Shown here piece by piece: positions 24,193-31,874 of a stretch of DNA of 42,686 nucleotides (its first letter is position 1; each line of letters opens with the position of its first letter). The notes under the pieces were generated by a model that was not told the origin of the DNA, ran no database searches, and saw only the letters and a program-made list of their open reading frames with translations. This stretch comes from Pelagibius litoralis (GTDB taxonomy: Bacteria > Pseudomonadota > Alphaproteobacteria > Kiloniellales > DSM-21159): positions 1 to 42,686 of the forward strand of contig JARFRB010000063.1 of NCBI GenBank assembly GCA_029287455.1. The letters are read 5' to 3'. Position numbers and translations under genes: made by a program.

Positions 24193-27141
24193 ATGACTCA
24201 GGCCTACCGCGTCAAGGGCGGGCTGATTGAGCGCGCGCGCCCCGTCTCCTTTTCCTTCGATGGCCGAAGCCTGGAAGGCTACCCCGGCGATACCTTGGCC
24301 TCGGCCCTGCTGGCCAACGGAAGGCGCTTGGTGGCGCGCTCCTTTAAGTACCACCGGCCCCGCGGCATTTTCACCGCTGGCTCGGAGGAGCCGAGCGCCC
24401 TTGTCCAACTGCGCCGCGGGAATGCCCAGGAACCCAATACCCGGGCCACCGTGGTCGAGCTCTTCGACGGCCTTGAGGCGACGAGTCAGCACCACCGGGG
24501 CTCGCTCAGGTTTGACGTTCTGGCGGTCAACGACCTCTTGTCGCCCTTCCTGTCAGCCGGCTTCTACTACAAGACCTTCATGTGGCCGAAGTCCTTCTGG
24601 GAGAAGGTCTACGAGCGGGCGATTCGCGCGGCCGCCGGGCTCGGCAGCCTGTCAGGCTCGCCGGACCCGGACGTCTATGACAAGGGCTTCCTGCACTGCG
24701 ATGTCCTGATCGTTGGCGCGGGGCCCGCCGGTCTGGCCGCAGCCTTGACGGCAGGTCGGGCCGGGGCGCGGGTAATCCTGGCCGACGAGGATTTCCGAAT
24801 GGGCGGCCGGCTTAACGCCGAGACCTACGCGGTCGAGGACATGGCCGGGGCCGACTGGGCCGCGGCGGCAGCCGCCGAACTCGCCTCAATGGATAATGTG
24901 CGCTTGATGCCCAGGACCACGGTTTACGGCGCCTACGATCATGGCGTCTATGGTGCGCTGGAGCGGATGACCGATCACCTCCGGGAGTCCGGCGGCAAGC
25001 CCCGGCAGGTACTTTGGCGGGTCTATAGCAAGCGCGCCATTCTTTGCGCCGGCGCGACCGAGCGCTCCATCGCCTTCGGCAACAACGATCGGCCGGGCAT
25101 TATGCTGGCGGGGGCGGCGCGGGCCTATGTCAACCGCTTTGCCGTGGCGCCTGGCGACAGGATCGCCGTCTTCACCAACAACGATGACGGCTGGCGAACG
25201 GCGGTCGATCTGTCGGCCAAGGGAGTCGAGGTCACGGCTTTGATCGACACCCGCGACCGTCAGCCCTTGGCGGCGATCCGGGGCGCCATGATCCTGATGG
25301 GTGGCGCGGTCACGGACACCAAAGGGCGCCATGGCGTCAAGTCCATCGCCTTGTCGAACGGGCAAAGTATCCGGGCCGATTGCCTGGCCGTTTCCGGCGG
25401 CATGAGCCCGAATGTGCAGATCACCTGCCATCAGCGCGGCCGGCCCGTCTGGCGCGAGGATATCGCTGCTTTCGTGCCAGGGGAGGGGCTGCCCCCGGGC
25501 CTCGCCGTCGCCGGCGCGGCCAAGGGCACTTACGGTTTGGGCGCGGTCCTGCGCGAAGGGCACGACGCCGCGAAGGAGGCGGTGTCGTCGTTGGGCCTAA
25601 AGCCGCCCAAGGGAGCGGCCCCGCGCGCCGACGACGAAGCCAGCGAGATCAGCGCGTTCTGGCGCGTAAAGGAAAGCACGGAGCGCGCCTGGATCGACCT
25701 GCAGAACGACGTCACGGTGAAGGACGTTTACATCTCCCACCGCGAGGGCTTCCGGGCGGTCGAGCATCTCAAGCGCTACACCACGCTCGGTATGGCGACC
25801 GATCAGGGAAAGACGGCGAACGTTTTGGGCCTGGCCATCATGGCCGAGCACACCCAGCGCTCGATCCCGGAGACAGGCACGACGATCTTCCGGCCGCCCT
25901 ACACGCCGGTGCCCATCGGGGCCCTCGCCGGGCGTTCGCGAGGCAAGGAGTTCCGCCCGGTCCGCCTGACGCCGAGCCATGCCTGGGCCGAGGCGCAAGG
26001 GGCCGTTTTCGTCGAGGCGGGAATGTGGCTGCGCGCCCAGTGGTACCCCCGCGAGGGCGAAACCCATTGGCGCGAAAGCGTGGACCGCGAGGTCAAGCAG
26101 ACGCGCGGCTCGGTCGGCATTTGCGACGTAACCACCCTGGGCAAGATCGATATTCAAGGGCGCGATGCTGCCGAGTTTCTCAACAGGGTCTACGCCAATG
26201 GCTTCGCCAAGCTGGCTGTTGGAAAGGTGCGCTATGGCCTGATGCTGCGCGAGGATGGCATTGCCATGGACGACGGAACCACCGCGCGCTTTTCCGAAAC
26301 ACACTTCGTCATGACGACCACCACCGCGAACGCCGTGGGTGTCTTCCGGCATCTGGAGTTCTGCCGCCAATGCCTCTGGCCGGACTTGGATGTGCACCTG
26401 ATCTCCGCGACGGAGCAGTGGGCGCAGTTCGCCGTAGCGGGGCCGAATTCGCGGGCGCTTCTGCGCAAGATCATCGACCCGGAGTTTGACATCTCCAACG
26501 AGGCCTTCCCCTTTATGGCTTGCGCGGAACTAACGCTGTGCGGCGGGGTGCCGGGGCGGCTTTTCCGGATCTCCTTTTCGGGCGAACTCGCTTACGAGCT
26601 CGCGGTGCCCGCGCGTTACGGGGATGCCCTGGTCCGCGCCTTGATGGAAGCCGGCGAGGAGTTCGGGGTCGTCGCTTACGGCACAGAGGCCTTGGGTGTG
26701 ATGCGGGTCGAGAAAGGTCACGCGGCGGGCAACGAACTAACCGGGCAGACCACCGCCCGCGATCTGGGGCTCGGGCGCATGGTGTCCAAGAAGAAGGATT
26801 GCATCGGCGGTGTGCTCTCCGAGCGCGCCGAGCTTAATCGGGAGGATGGGCTGGCTTTGGTCGGCTTTAAGCCGGTCAAGCCCGAGGAGAGCCTGACGGC
26901 GGGCGCGCATTTCCTCACCAAGGGCAAGTCCGCGAGTACGGAGAACGACGAGGGGTGGATGACTTCCGTCGCCTACTCGCCGGAATTGGGGCATTCCATC
27001 GGGCTGGGTTTCATCAAGCGCGGGCAGGAGCGTCTGGGAGAGGTTGTGGTGGCGGCGAGCCCGCTGACCGGTGGGGATGTCGAGGTGGAGATCGTCTCCC
27101 CCCATTTCGTCGATCCGGAGGGGGAGCGGTTGCGTGCCTGA
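24193..27141 (+). CDS. mgdC: N-methylglutamate dehydrogenase subunit C (SoxA-like)
   Basis: The large alpha-type subunit, 982 residues. Order of domains: an N-terminal ferredoxin-like fold without iron-sulfur cysteines (about 5-100, RPVSFSFDGRSLEGYPGDTL), a pyridine-nucleotide binding region (about 171-460, CDVLIVGAGPAGLAAALTAG), and a C-terminal GcvT-like folate domain (about 587-980, RISFSGELAYELAVPARYG). The subunit binds NAD and passes the methyl-derived C1 unit to tetrahydrofolate. The start at 24193 (MTQAYRVKGGLIERARP) is preferred since AGGGGGG is about 10 nt upstream; the ATG at 24184 is too close. It overlaps mgdD by 8 nt. Confidence 0.93.
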   Translation: MTQAYRVKGGLIERARPVSFSFDGRSLEGYPGDTLASALLANGRRLVARSFKYHRPRGIFTAGSEEPSALVQLRRGNAQEPNTRATVVELFDGLEATSQHHRGSLRFDVLAVNDLLSPFLSAGFYYKTFMWPKSFWEKVYERAIRAAAGLGSLSGSPDPDVYDKGFLHCDVLIVGAGPAGLAAALTAGRAGARVILADEDFRMGGRLNAETYAVEDMAGADWAAAAAAELASMDNVRLMPRTTVYGAYDHGVYGALERMTDHLRESGGKPRQVLWRVYSKRAILCAGATERSIAFGNNDRPGIMLAGAARAYVNRFAVAPGDRIAVFTNNDDGWRTAVDLSAKGVEVTALIDTRDRQPLAAIRGAMILMGGAVTDTKGRHGVKSIALSNGQSIRADCLAVSGGMSPNVQITCHQRGRPVWREDIAAFVPGEGLPPGLAVAGAAKGTYGLGAVLREGHDAAKEAVSSLGLKPPKGAAPRADDEASEISAFWRVKESTERAWIDLQNDVTVKDVYISHREGFRAVEHLKRYTTLGMATDQGKTANVLGLAIMAEHTQRSIPETGTTIFRPPYTPVPIGALAGRSRGKEFRPVRLTPSHAWAEAQGAVFVEAGMWLRAQWYPREGETHWRESVDREVKQTRGSVGICDVTTLGKIDIQGRDAAEFLNRVYANGFAKLAVGKVRYGLMLREDGIAMDDGTTARFSETHFVMTTTTANAVGVFRHLEFCRQCLWPDLDVHLISATEQWAQFAVAGPNSRALLRKIIDPEFDISNEAFPFMACAELTLCGGVPGRLFRISFSGELAYELAVPARYGDALVRALMEAGEEFGVVAYGTEALGVMRVEKGHAAGNELTGQTTARDLGLGRMVSKKKDCIGGVLSERAELNREDGLALVGFKPVKPEESLTAGAHFLTKGKSASTENDEGWMTSVAYSPELGHSIGLGFIKRGQERLGEVVVAASPLTGGDVEVEIVSPHFVDPEGERLRA

Positions 27142-27703
27142 CTTGAAGTTATCCGCTGTCACGCCCCTGGGTGATCTGCGCCGCGATTTCGCGGGGACCT
27201 CGCTCGCCGAAGTATCCGGCAAAGCCCTCGTATCCATAGCTATTCCCCGCGGCGGCGAGGCGGCGATGGCCAAGGCGGTCTCCGGGGCTTATGGGATCAA
27301 GCCGCCGGCCATCGGCAGTTCGGCCGAGTCCAGGGACGGGGCCGCGCGCTTTCTAGGGCTGCAGAGCGACCAGTTCTTTCTTCTCTTCGACCATTCGGGC
27401 GACAGGGCCGTGGAGGTGGTTTCGGGAAAGCTCGGAGACGCCGGCTACTACACGGATCAATCGGACAGTTGGGCCATGCTTCGCCTTGCCGGACTGCAAA
27501 GCCTGGCCGCGCTGGAGTGCATTTGTCCGCTGGACCTCGACGTGACAGCTTTTCCGCCTGGCGCGGTGGGCCGGACCGCCATGGAGCATTTGGGCGCCAT
27601 CATTCTGCGGGAAGCGGAAGACACCTTTCTCCTTCTGTCCGCCCGCTCCTCCGCGCGATCTTTCCTGCACGCCGTCGAGACCTCGCTGGTCAACGTTTCC
27701 TGA
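27134..27703 (+). CDS. mgdD: N-methylglutamate dehydrogenase subunit D (SoxG-like)
   Basis: The gamma-type subunit, 189 residues, SoxG family. It starts with GTG at 27134, overlapping the end of mgdC by 8 nt, behind GGGGGAG; the longer open frame from 27071 is a shadow inside mgdC. Family features are the middle stretch QSDSWAMLRLAGLQSLAALE and the C-terminal PPGAVGRTAMEHLGAIILRE and FLLLSARSSARSFLHAVETS. It completes the MgdABCD complex that oxidises N-methylglutamate to glutamate plus a C1 unit. It is the last gene of the plus-strand operon. Confidence 0.91.
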   Translation: MPDLKLSAVTPLGDLRRDFAGTSLAEVSGKALVSIAIPRGGEAAMAKAVSGAYGIKPPAIGSSAESRDGAARFLGLQSDQFFLLFDHSGDRAVEVVSGKLGDAGYYTDQSDSWAMLRLAGLQSLAALECICPLDLDVTAFPPGAVGRTAMEHLGAIILREAEDTFLLLSARSSARSFLHAVETSLVNVS

Positions 27704-27856
27704 TCGGGTTTCAACGCCTTCGCGTTCCTTCACAAGTGTCGTTCCCATAAGGAAAGGCCCTTAAGGGAGCAATTGGCTGCCGCCATTTTCTCGTCTAATT
27801 GACTGATTTATATAGTTTCGTGTTATGTCGCCGTGTTTGGCGGCATGGGACGGATG

Positions 27857-27886
27857 AGAAATTCTAATTTATATCTGGGAATTTCT
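27857..27886. promoter_or_regulatory. Inverted repeat in AT-rich region before the CmcJ-like gene
   Basis: AGAAATTC (27857-27864) and its exact complement GAATTTCT (27879-27886) are separated by 14 bp, a two-turn spacing that suits a dimeric regulator. The region 27780-27890 is the most AT-rich in the window, with TTTATATAG near 27810. It lies 84 bp before the CmcJ-like start. The 266-bp gap 27704-27969 otherwise holds a CCCTTAAGGG palindrome at 27758-27767 and no gene. Confidence 0.5.
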
Positions 27887-27969
27887 AAATTGTGCGCCGG
27901 ACGGGTTATGGGCATCTGCTAGTCACGCGGCGATCATGGCCGCGGGGTTGCGAACAGGAGCTTTTCGAG

Positions 27970-28815
27970 ATGCAGACCCAAGTCCAGGCACCGGTTGTCG
28001 CTTATGCCCCCATCACCGCCGAAGGCGTCACTGCTGCCATAACCCATGCGGTCAAGTCCGACACCAAGCCCTACATGCACACCTCGGCGTTCACGGGTGG
28101 GGCACCCCAATACTTCGGCGAGCAGATCGCATCCACGGTCGTCATCGCGAACGCCCGGCCCTTCGCCGGCGCGTTGTCCCTCGACCACGAGGGGGTGGCC
28201 TTTCGTAACAATGTGAGCGCGGTCAGGGACTTCCACGACGACGCCGAAGTCGAACGCGTCTACTACCCCGAGATCGTAGCGTTCCTGAAGGCGGAAACCG
28301 GCGCACGGGAGGTGCTGATTTTCGATCATACGCGCCGCACGGATACAGCCGGCAAGTCTGGGTTCCGGGGGCCTGCCAACCGCGCGCACAACGACTATAC
28401 CCACAAGTCCGGCTTGGAGCGGGTCCGCACCCTTCTGGGCGAAGACGCGGTGGCCCGTCTCGATGAGCGCCCGGTCGCCCAGGTCAACGTTTGGCGCCCG
28501 ATCAGCGAGCCCGTTTTGCGTTCGCCCCTGGCGCTGCTGGACGCGACCAGCGTGGAGCCCGGAGACCTGATCGCGACGGACCACGTCTACGCCGACCGAA
28601 TCGGCGAGATCTATCACTTGGCCCATAACCCCAATCACCGCTGGCTGTACTTTCCAAAGATGCGGCGCGATGAAATTATCTTGATCAAGGGCTACGACTC
28701 GCGCGAGGACGGCCGGGCGCGCTTCACGCCCCACAGCGCCTTTGAGGATCCGGCCACGCCCGCCCGCGCGCCCGCGCGGGAGTCGATCGAGATTCGCACG
28801 CTCCTAACCTTCTGA
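27970..28815 (+). CDS. CmcJ/NvfI family putative Fe/2-oxoglutarate oxygenase
   Basis: A 281-residue protein of the CmcJ/NvfI (GA4 desaturase-like) family, which includes non-heme iron 2-oxoglutarate oxygenases of secondary metabolism and many uncharacterised bacterial members. Candidate iron ligands are H140 and D142 in NRAHNDYTHKSG and H255 in FTPHSAFEDP, with the nearby arginine in RESIEIRTLL as co-substrate contact. The start at 27970 (MQTQVQAPVVAYAP) follows AGGAG; a GTG at 27892 would give a longer frame. It is a single gene after an AT-rich control region, between the mgd operon and the HcnCAB-like genes. The substrate is unknown. Confidence 0.82.
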   Translation: MQTQVQAPVVAYAPITAEGVTAAITHAVKSDTKPYMHTSAFTGGAPQYFGEQIASTVVIANARPFAGALSLDHEGVAFRNNVSAVRDFHDDAEVERVYYPEIVAFLKAETGAREVLIFDHTRRTDTAGKSGFRGPANRAHNDYTHKSGLERVRTLLGEDAVARLDERPVAQVNVWRPISEPVLRSPLALLDATSVEPGDLIATDHVYADRIGEIYHLAHNPNHRWLYFPKMRRDEIILIKGYDSREDGRARFTPHSAFEDPATPARAPARESIEIRTLLTF

Positions 28816-28830
28816 CTTTCCTTTGCCCCC

Positions 28831-28856
28831 GGCGGAGGGTGCCACCCCCTCCCGCC
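28831..28856 (+). terminator. Possible hairpin after the CmcJ-like gene
   Basis: GGCGGAGGG (28831-28839) pairs with CCCT-C-CCGCC (28847-28856) around a short loop with one bulged C. It begins 15 bp after the stop codon. The following bases CGTTTCGCC are only weakly T-rich, so termination strength is uncertain. Confidence 0.4.
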
Positions 28857-28949
28857 CGTTTCGCCAATCGGCTTTGTGAGTCCTTGGCCGCGCCGATATA
28901 GTGGGACGCGAAGGCGCGGCCCGCCCGCGCATTTTCTGGGGGCGCGCCC

Positions 28950-30077
28950 ATGGCAAGGGACGAAGCCGAGATAGACTTCGCGGTCGCCGGTGGCGGCTTG
29001 GTCGGGATGGCCGTGGCCTATGGCCTTGCGCGCCTTGGCCGCAAGGTCACAGTCTTCGACGAGGGCGATCTGGCCTATCGGGCATCGCGCGGGAACTTCG
29101 GTCTGGTCTGGGCGCAGGGCAAGGGCGTGGATATGCCCAACTACGCCCGCTGGACCCGGCTCTCGGCAAGCCTATGGCCGGAGTTGGCGGAAGATCTCTC
29201 CAGGGCCTCTGGCGTGGGGCTGGAGTTGCGGCAGCCGGGTGGGTTCGACATCTGCCTGTCCGAAGAGGAGTTGCAGGGCCGCACGGCCCGTTTCGAAGGA
29301 CTTCGGGACGCGCTTGGCGGGGACTACCCATTCGAAACCCTAGGGCACAATGCCTTGCGGCGCATGCTTCCCGCGATCGGCCCAAAGGTGGCCGGCGCTA
29401 CCTTTTTCCCCGAGGACGGTCACGTCAATCCGCTCTATTTGCTGCGCGGTTTGGTGCAGGCTTTTCAGGCCCTGGGAGGGCGGATCGTGAACGGCACGGG
29501 CATCGAGCGGATCCTGCCCGAGGCCGAGGCCTTTCGCCTTGAAAGCGGAGGCCGGGTTTTCGAGGCGGGGCGGGTCGTCTTGGCGGCCGGTCTGGGGAAT
29601 GCCAAGCTGGCGCCGATGGTGGGCCTGAACGCACCGGTGAAGCCCAATCGCGGCCAGGTCCTGATCACCGAGCGGGTCCAACCCTTTCTGGATCATCCGA
29701 CCGCCCAGATCCGGCAGGTGGGGGAGGGAGCGGTCCAGATCGGCGATTCCAAGGAGGACGTGGGCCTCGACGACACCACGAGCCCTGAGGTGGTCGGTGC
29801 CATCGCCAAGCGCGCGACCCGGATATTTCCCATCCTGGAGCAGGCACGGGTAGTGCGCAGCTGGGGGGCCTTGCGGGTGATGAGCCCGGATGGCCATCCG
29901 ATCTACGACCGCTCGACAGCCCACCCGGGCGCTTATCTGGTGACCTGCCACAGCGGGGTCACCCTGGCGGCGTCGCACGCCCTGCGGCTGGCGCCTTGGA
30001 TAGCGACCGGCGAAACCGATCTTCCGTACATGGAGGCCTTCAGTGCCAAGCGGTTCGATCTTCGCTCGGTTGCCTGA
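28950..30077 (+). CDS. FAD-dependent oxidoreductase, HcnC/DAO-like subunit
   Basis: A 375-residue DAO-family flavoprotein with dinucleotide motif FAVAGGGLVGMAVAYGLA (about 10-27) and C-terminal YLVTCHSGVTLAASHALRL. It is the catalytic-type subunit of a three-component dehydrogenase: the next gene (2Fe-2S) overlaps its end by 35 bp, and the third overlaps that by 4 bp. The same three-part design is known from HcnABC (glycine), opine oxidase OoxAB relatives and D-hydroxyproline dehydrogenase. The start has GGGGG upstream. The substrate is not evident; in this neighbourhood an amino acid or N-methylated amino acid is likely (inference). Confidence 0.86.
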   Translation: MARDEAEIDFAVAGGGLVGMAVAYGLARLGRKVTVFDEGDLAYRASRGNFGLVWAQGKGVDMPNYARWTRLSASLWPELAEDLSRASGVGLELRQPGGFDICLSEEELQGRTARFEGLRDALGGDYPFETLGHNALRRMLPAIGPKVAGATFFPEDGHVNPLYLLRGLVQAFQALGGRIVNGTGIERILPEAEAFRLESGGRVFEAGRVVLAAGLGNAKLAPMVGLNAPVKPNRGQVLITERVQPFLDHPTAQIRQVGEGAVQIGDSKEDVGLDDTTSPEVVGAIAKRATRIFPILEQARVVRSWGALRVMSPDGHPIYDRSTAHPGAYLVTCHSGVTLAASHALRLAPWIATGETDLPYMEAFSAKRFDLRSVA

Positions 30078-30372
30078 GCCGGACCGCCGGCCGGTCACCC
30101 TCTTCTTCGAGGGCGAGCCGGTCGGGGCCCTGCAGGGCGACAGCGTGGCCGCCGCGCTTCTGGCAGCCGGTAAACTGACGTTCCGCGCCACGCCGGTCGG
30201 CGGTGCTCCGCGCGGCCCATATTGCATGATGGGTGTCTGTTTCGAGTGCTTGCTGGAGATCGACGGCGTGGCCAATCGCCAGGGCTGCATGGTCCAAGCC
30301 GCCGACGGGATGCGCGTGAGCCGGATGCTGGGCGCGCGCGGCTTGGCCGATTCGAACGGCCCCGCGCGATGA
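30043..30372 (+). CDS. (2Fe-2S)-binding subunit, HcnA-like
   Basis: A 109-residue small iron-sulfur protein of the Fer2_4 type. The cysteines C61, C66, C69 and C82 (YCMMGVCFECLLEI and RQGC) have C-x4-C-x2-C-x12-C spacing, complete for one 2Fe-2S cluster, unlike the equivalent fold in MgdC, which lacks them. It starts with GTG at 30043 behind GGAGG, overlapping the flavoprotein gene, and its TGA overlaps the ATG of the next gene. It should carry electrons between the two flavin subunits. Confidence 0.88.
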   Translation: MPSGSIFARLPEPDRRPVTLFFEGEPVGALQGDSVAAALLAAGKLTFRATPVGGAPRGPYCMMGVCFECLLEIDGVANRQGCMVQAADGMRVSRMLGARGLADSNGPAR

Positions 30373-31751
30373 AGCGAAGCGCGCCCCTCGTTATCGTTGG
30401 CGCCGGCCCGGCGGGCCTGGCAGCGGCCAAAACCGCCCTGGATCATGGCCTGCCCGCCGTCCTGCTTGACGAGCAGCCCGCGGCAGGCGGACAAATCTAT
30501 CGCGGCGTGGGTGAGGCGGGGGAGGGCCGGCGGAAGGTGCTCGGCGCGGACTACGCCAAGGGCGCGGACCTGCTTCGGGTGCTCGCTGATAAGGGTTTGG
30601 ACTACCGCCCCGGCGCCGAGGTCTGGGAAATGACCCGCGAGCGGGAGATTTTCTTCACGCGCCAGGGCGCGGTCGAGCGGCTTGCTGCCGATCAGCTCAT
30701 TCTGTGCACGGGCGCGATAGAACGGCCCATGCCTTTCCCCGGCTGGACGCTGCCGGGTGTGATGACCTGCGGTGCCGCGCAGATCCTCCTGAAGACCGCC
30801 GGCGTGTATCCAAGGCAGGACATCGTCTTGGCGGGCAGCGGTCCCTTGCTGCTGCTCTTGGCAACGCAGCTTCTGGCCACGGGCGCGAAGATCGCGGCTT
30901 TGGTCGAAACTACGCCTTCGGAGAATTACAAGGCAGCCTTGCCCTACCTTCCGGCCGCCTTGCAAGCGCCAGACTACATTTTCAAGGGGTTGGGATTTAT
31001 CCGCGATCTGAAGCGTGCCGGGGTGCCATGGCACAAATCCGCGCGAGAGCTGGAGGCGCTGGGCGATAACGCGGTTTTGGGATTGCGATTCCGCGATGCC
31101 GCTGGGATACGCGAGGTTGCCTGTGGGGCTCTCCTTCTGCACCAGGGGGTGGTGCCAAACGTGCAGATTTCGCGGTCCTTGCGCCTGGAGCACCTCTGGG
31201 ATCCGCTGCAGCGGTGTTGGCGGCCGAAACTGGATGACTGGGGGCTGAGTGAAATCCCGGGCGTCGCTGTTGCCGGGGATGGTGGAGGGATCGTGGGGGC
31301 GAAGGCGTCGGAAGCCCAGGGAGGCTTGGCCGCGCTCGGCGCGCTCCGCCGCCTGGGGGAGTTGGACACGGCCGCGCGCGACGCCAAAGCCCGGTCCCTA
31401 CAAAAAGACTTCCGCCGCGAGGTGGCGCCCAGGCGCTTTCTGGACGCCCTCTACCGGCCGTCCGGCGCGTTCCTGCGGCCAAGCGACGAAACGATCGCCT
31501 GCCGCTGCGAGGAAGTCACCGCCGGCCGGATCCGGGAGTTCGTCGCCTTGGGTTGTCTCGGCCCCAATCAAGCCAAAGCCTTTGGGCGTTCGGGGATGGG
31601 GCCTTGCCAGGGACGGGTCTGCGGCTTGCTGGTTTCCGAGATCATGGCCGACGCGCGCGGCGTCTCCCCCGATGAGGTCGGCTATTATCGGATCCGCCCG
31701 CCGATCAAGCCGGTGACTCTCGGCGAAATGGCCTCAATGGCCGAGGACTAG
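30369..31751 (+). CDS. FAD/NAD(P) oxidoreductase with BFD-like 2Fe-2S domain, HcnB-like
   Basis: A 460-residue pyridine-nucleotide-disulfide-type flavoprotein. FAD motif IVGAGPAGLAAA is at 9-20, a second nucleotide fold around IVLAGSGPLLLLLATQL, and a C-terminal BFD-like cluster region with C378, C380, C413 and C418 (CRCEEV and GPCQGRVC). It starts in the stop of the 2Fe-2S gene (ATGA). With its two upstream partners it forms an HcnABC-type membrane-associated dehydrogenase feeding electrons to quinone or another acceptor. The order here is C-A-B. There is no sign that it is a cyanide synthase, as related complexes oxidise proline, hydroxyproline or opines. Confidence 0.87.
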   Translation: MKRSAPLVIVGAGPAGLAAAKTALDHGLPAVLLDEQPAAGGQIYRGVGEAGEGRRKVLGADYAKGADLLRVLADKGLDYRPGAEVWEMTREREIFFTRQGAVERLAADQLILCTGAIERPMPFPGWTLPGVMTCGAAQILLKTAGVYPRQDIVLAGSGPLLLLLATQLLATGAKIAALVETTPSENYKAALPYLPAALQAPDYIFKGLGFIRDLKRAGVPWHKSARELEALGDNAVLGLRFRDAAGIREVACGALLLHQGVVPNVQISRSLRLEHLWDPLQRCWRPKLDDWGLSEIPGVAVAGDGGGIVGAKASEAQGGLAALGALRRLGELDTAARDAKARSLQKDFRREVAPRRFLDALYRPSGAFLRPSDETIACRCEEVTAGRIREFVALGCLGPNQAKAFGRSGMGPCQGRVCGLLVSEIMADARGVSPDEVGYYRIRPPIKPVTLGEMASMAED

Positions 31752-31779
31752 ACGCTTCCTCAAGCGCCGCCCTTTTTCT

Positions 31780-31809
31780 CGTCATTGCGAGCGCAGCGAA
31801 GCAATGACG
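31780..31809. repeat. Short REP-like palindrome
   Basis: CGTCATTGC (31780-31788) and GCAATGACG (31801-31809) form a perfect 9-bp inverted repeat around GAGCGCAGCGAA. The core CATTGCGAG is shared with the large palindrome at 20591. It lies between the convergent HcnB-like and MFS genes, a normal place for such repeats, just after a CCTTTTTCTC tract. Confidence 0.75.
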
Positions 31810-31874
31810 GATGAAAACAACGTTCGCCTCGCGAGGGTGCCAGGCAAGCGGTGCGGGCTTATGCCTGAAACGCG

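Noticed and set aside
22615-27703. soxBDAG sarcosine oxidase
   Set aside because: Subunit order and folds fit, but the linked gmaS and mgsABC genes and the cysteine-free small subunit point to N-methylglutamate dehydrogenase.
29340-31193. Open frame of 617 codons on the minus strand opposite the HcnCAB-like genes
   Set aside because: It is a high-GC antisense shadow: three well-supported overlapping genes with family motifs lie on the other strand, and this frame has low-complexity Arg/Gly/Pro/His-rich sequence and no domain.
28950-31751. HcnABC-type genes as a hydrogen cyanide synthase
   Set aside because: The same three-part architecture is widespread in proline, hydroxyproline and opine dehydrogenases, and the amine-rich context gives no reason to favour glycine oxidation to cyanide.
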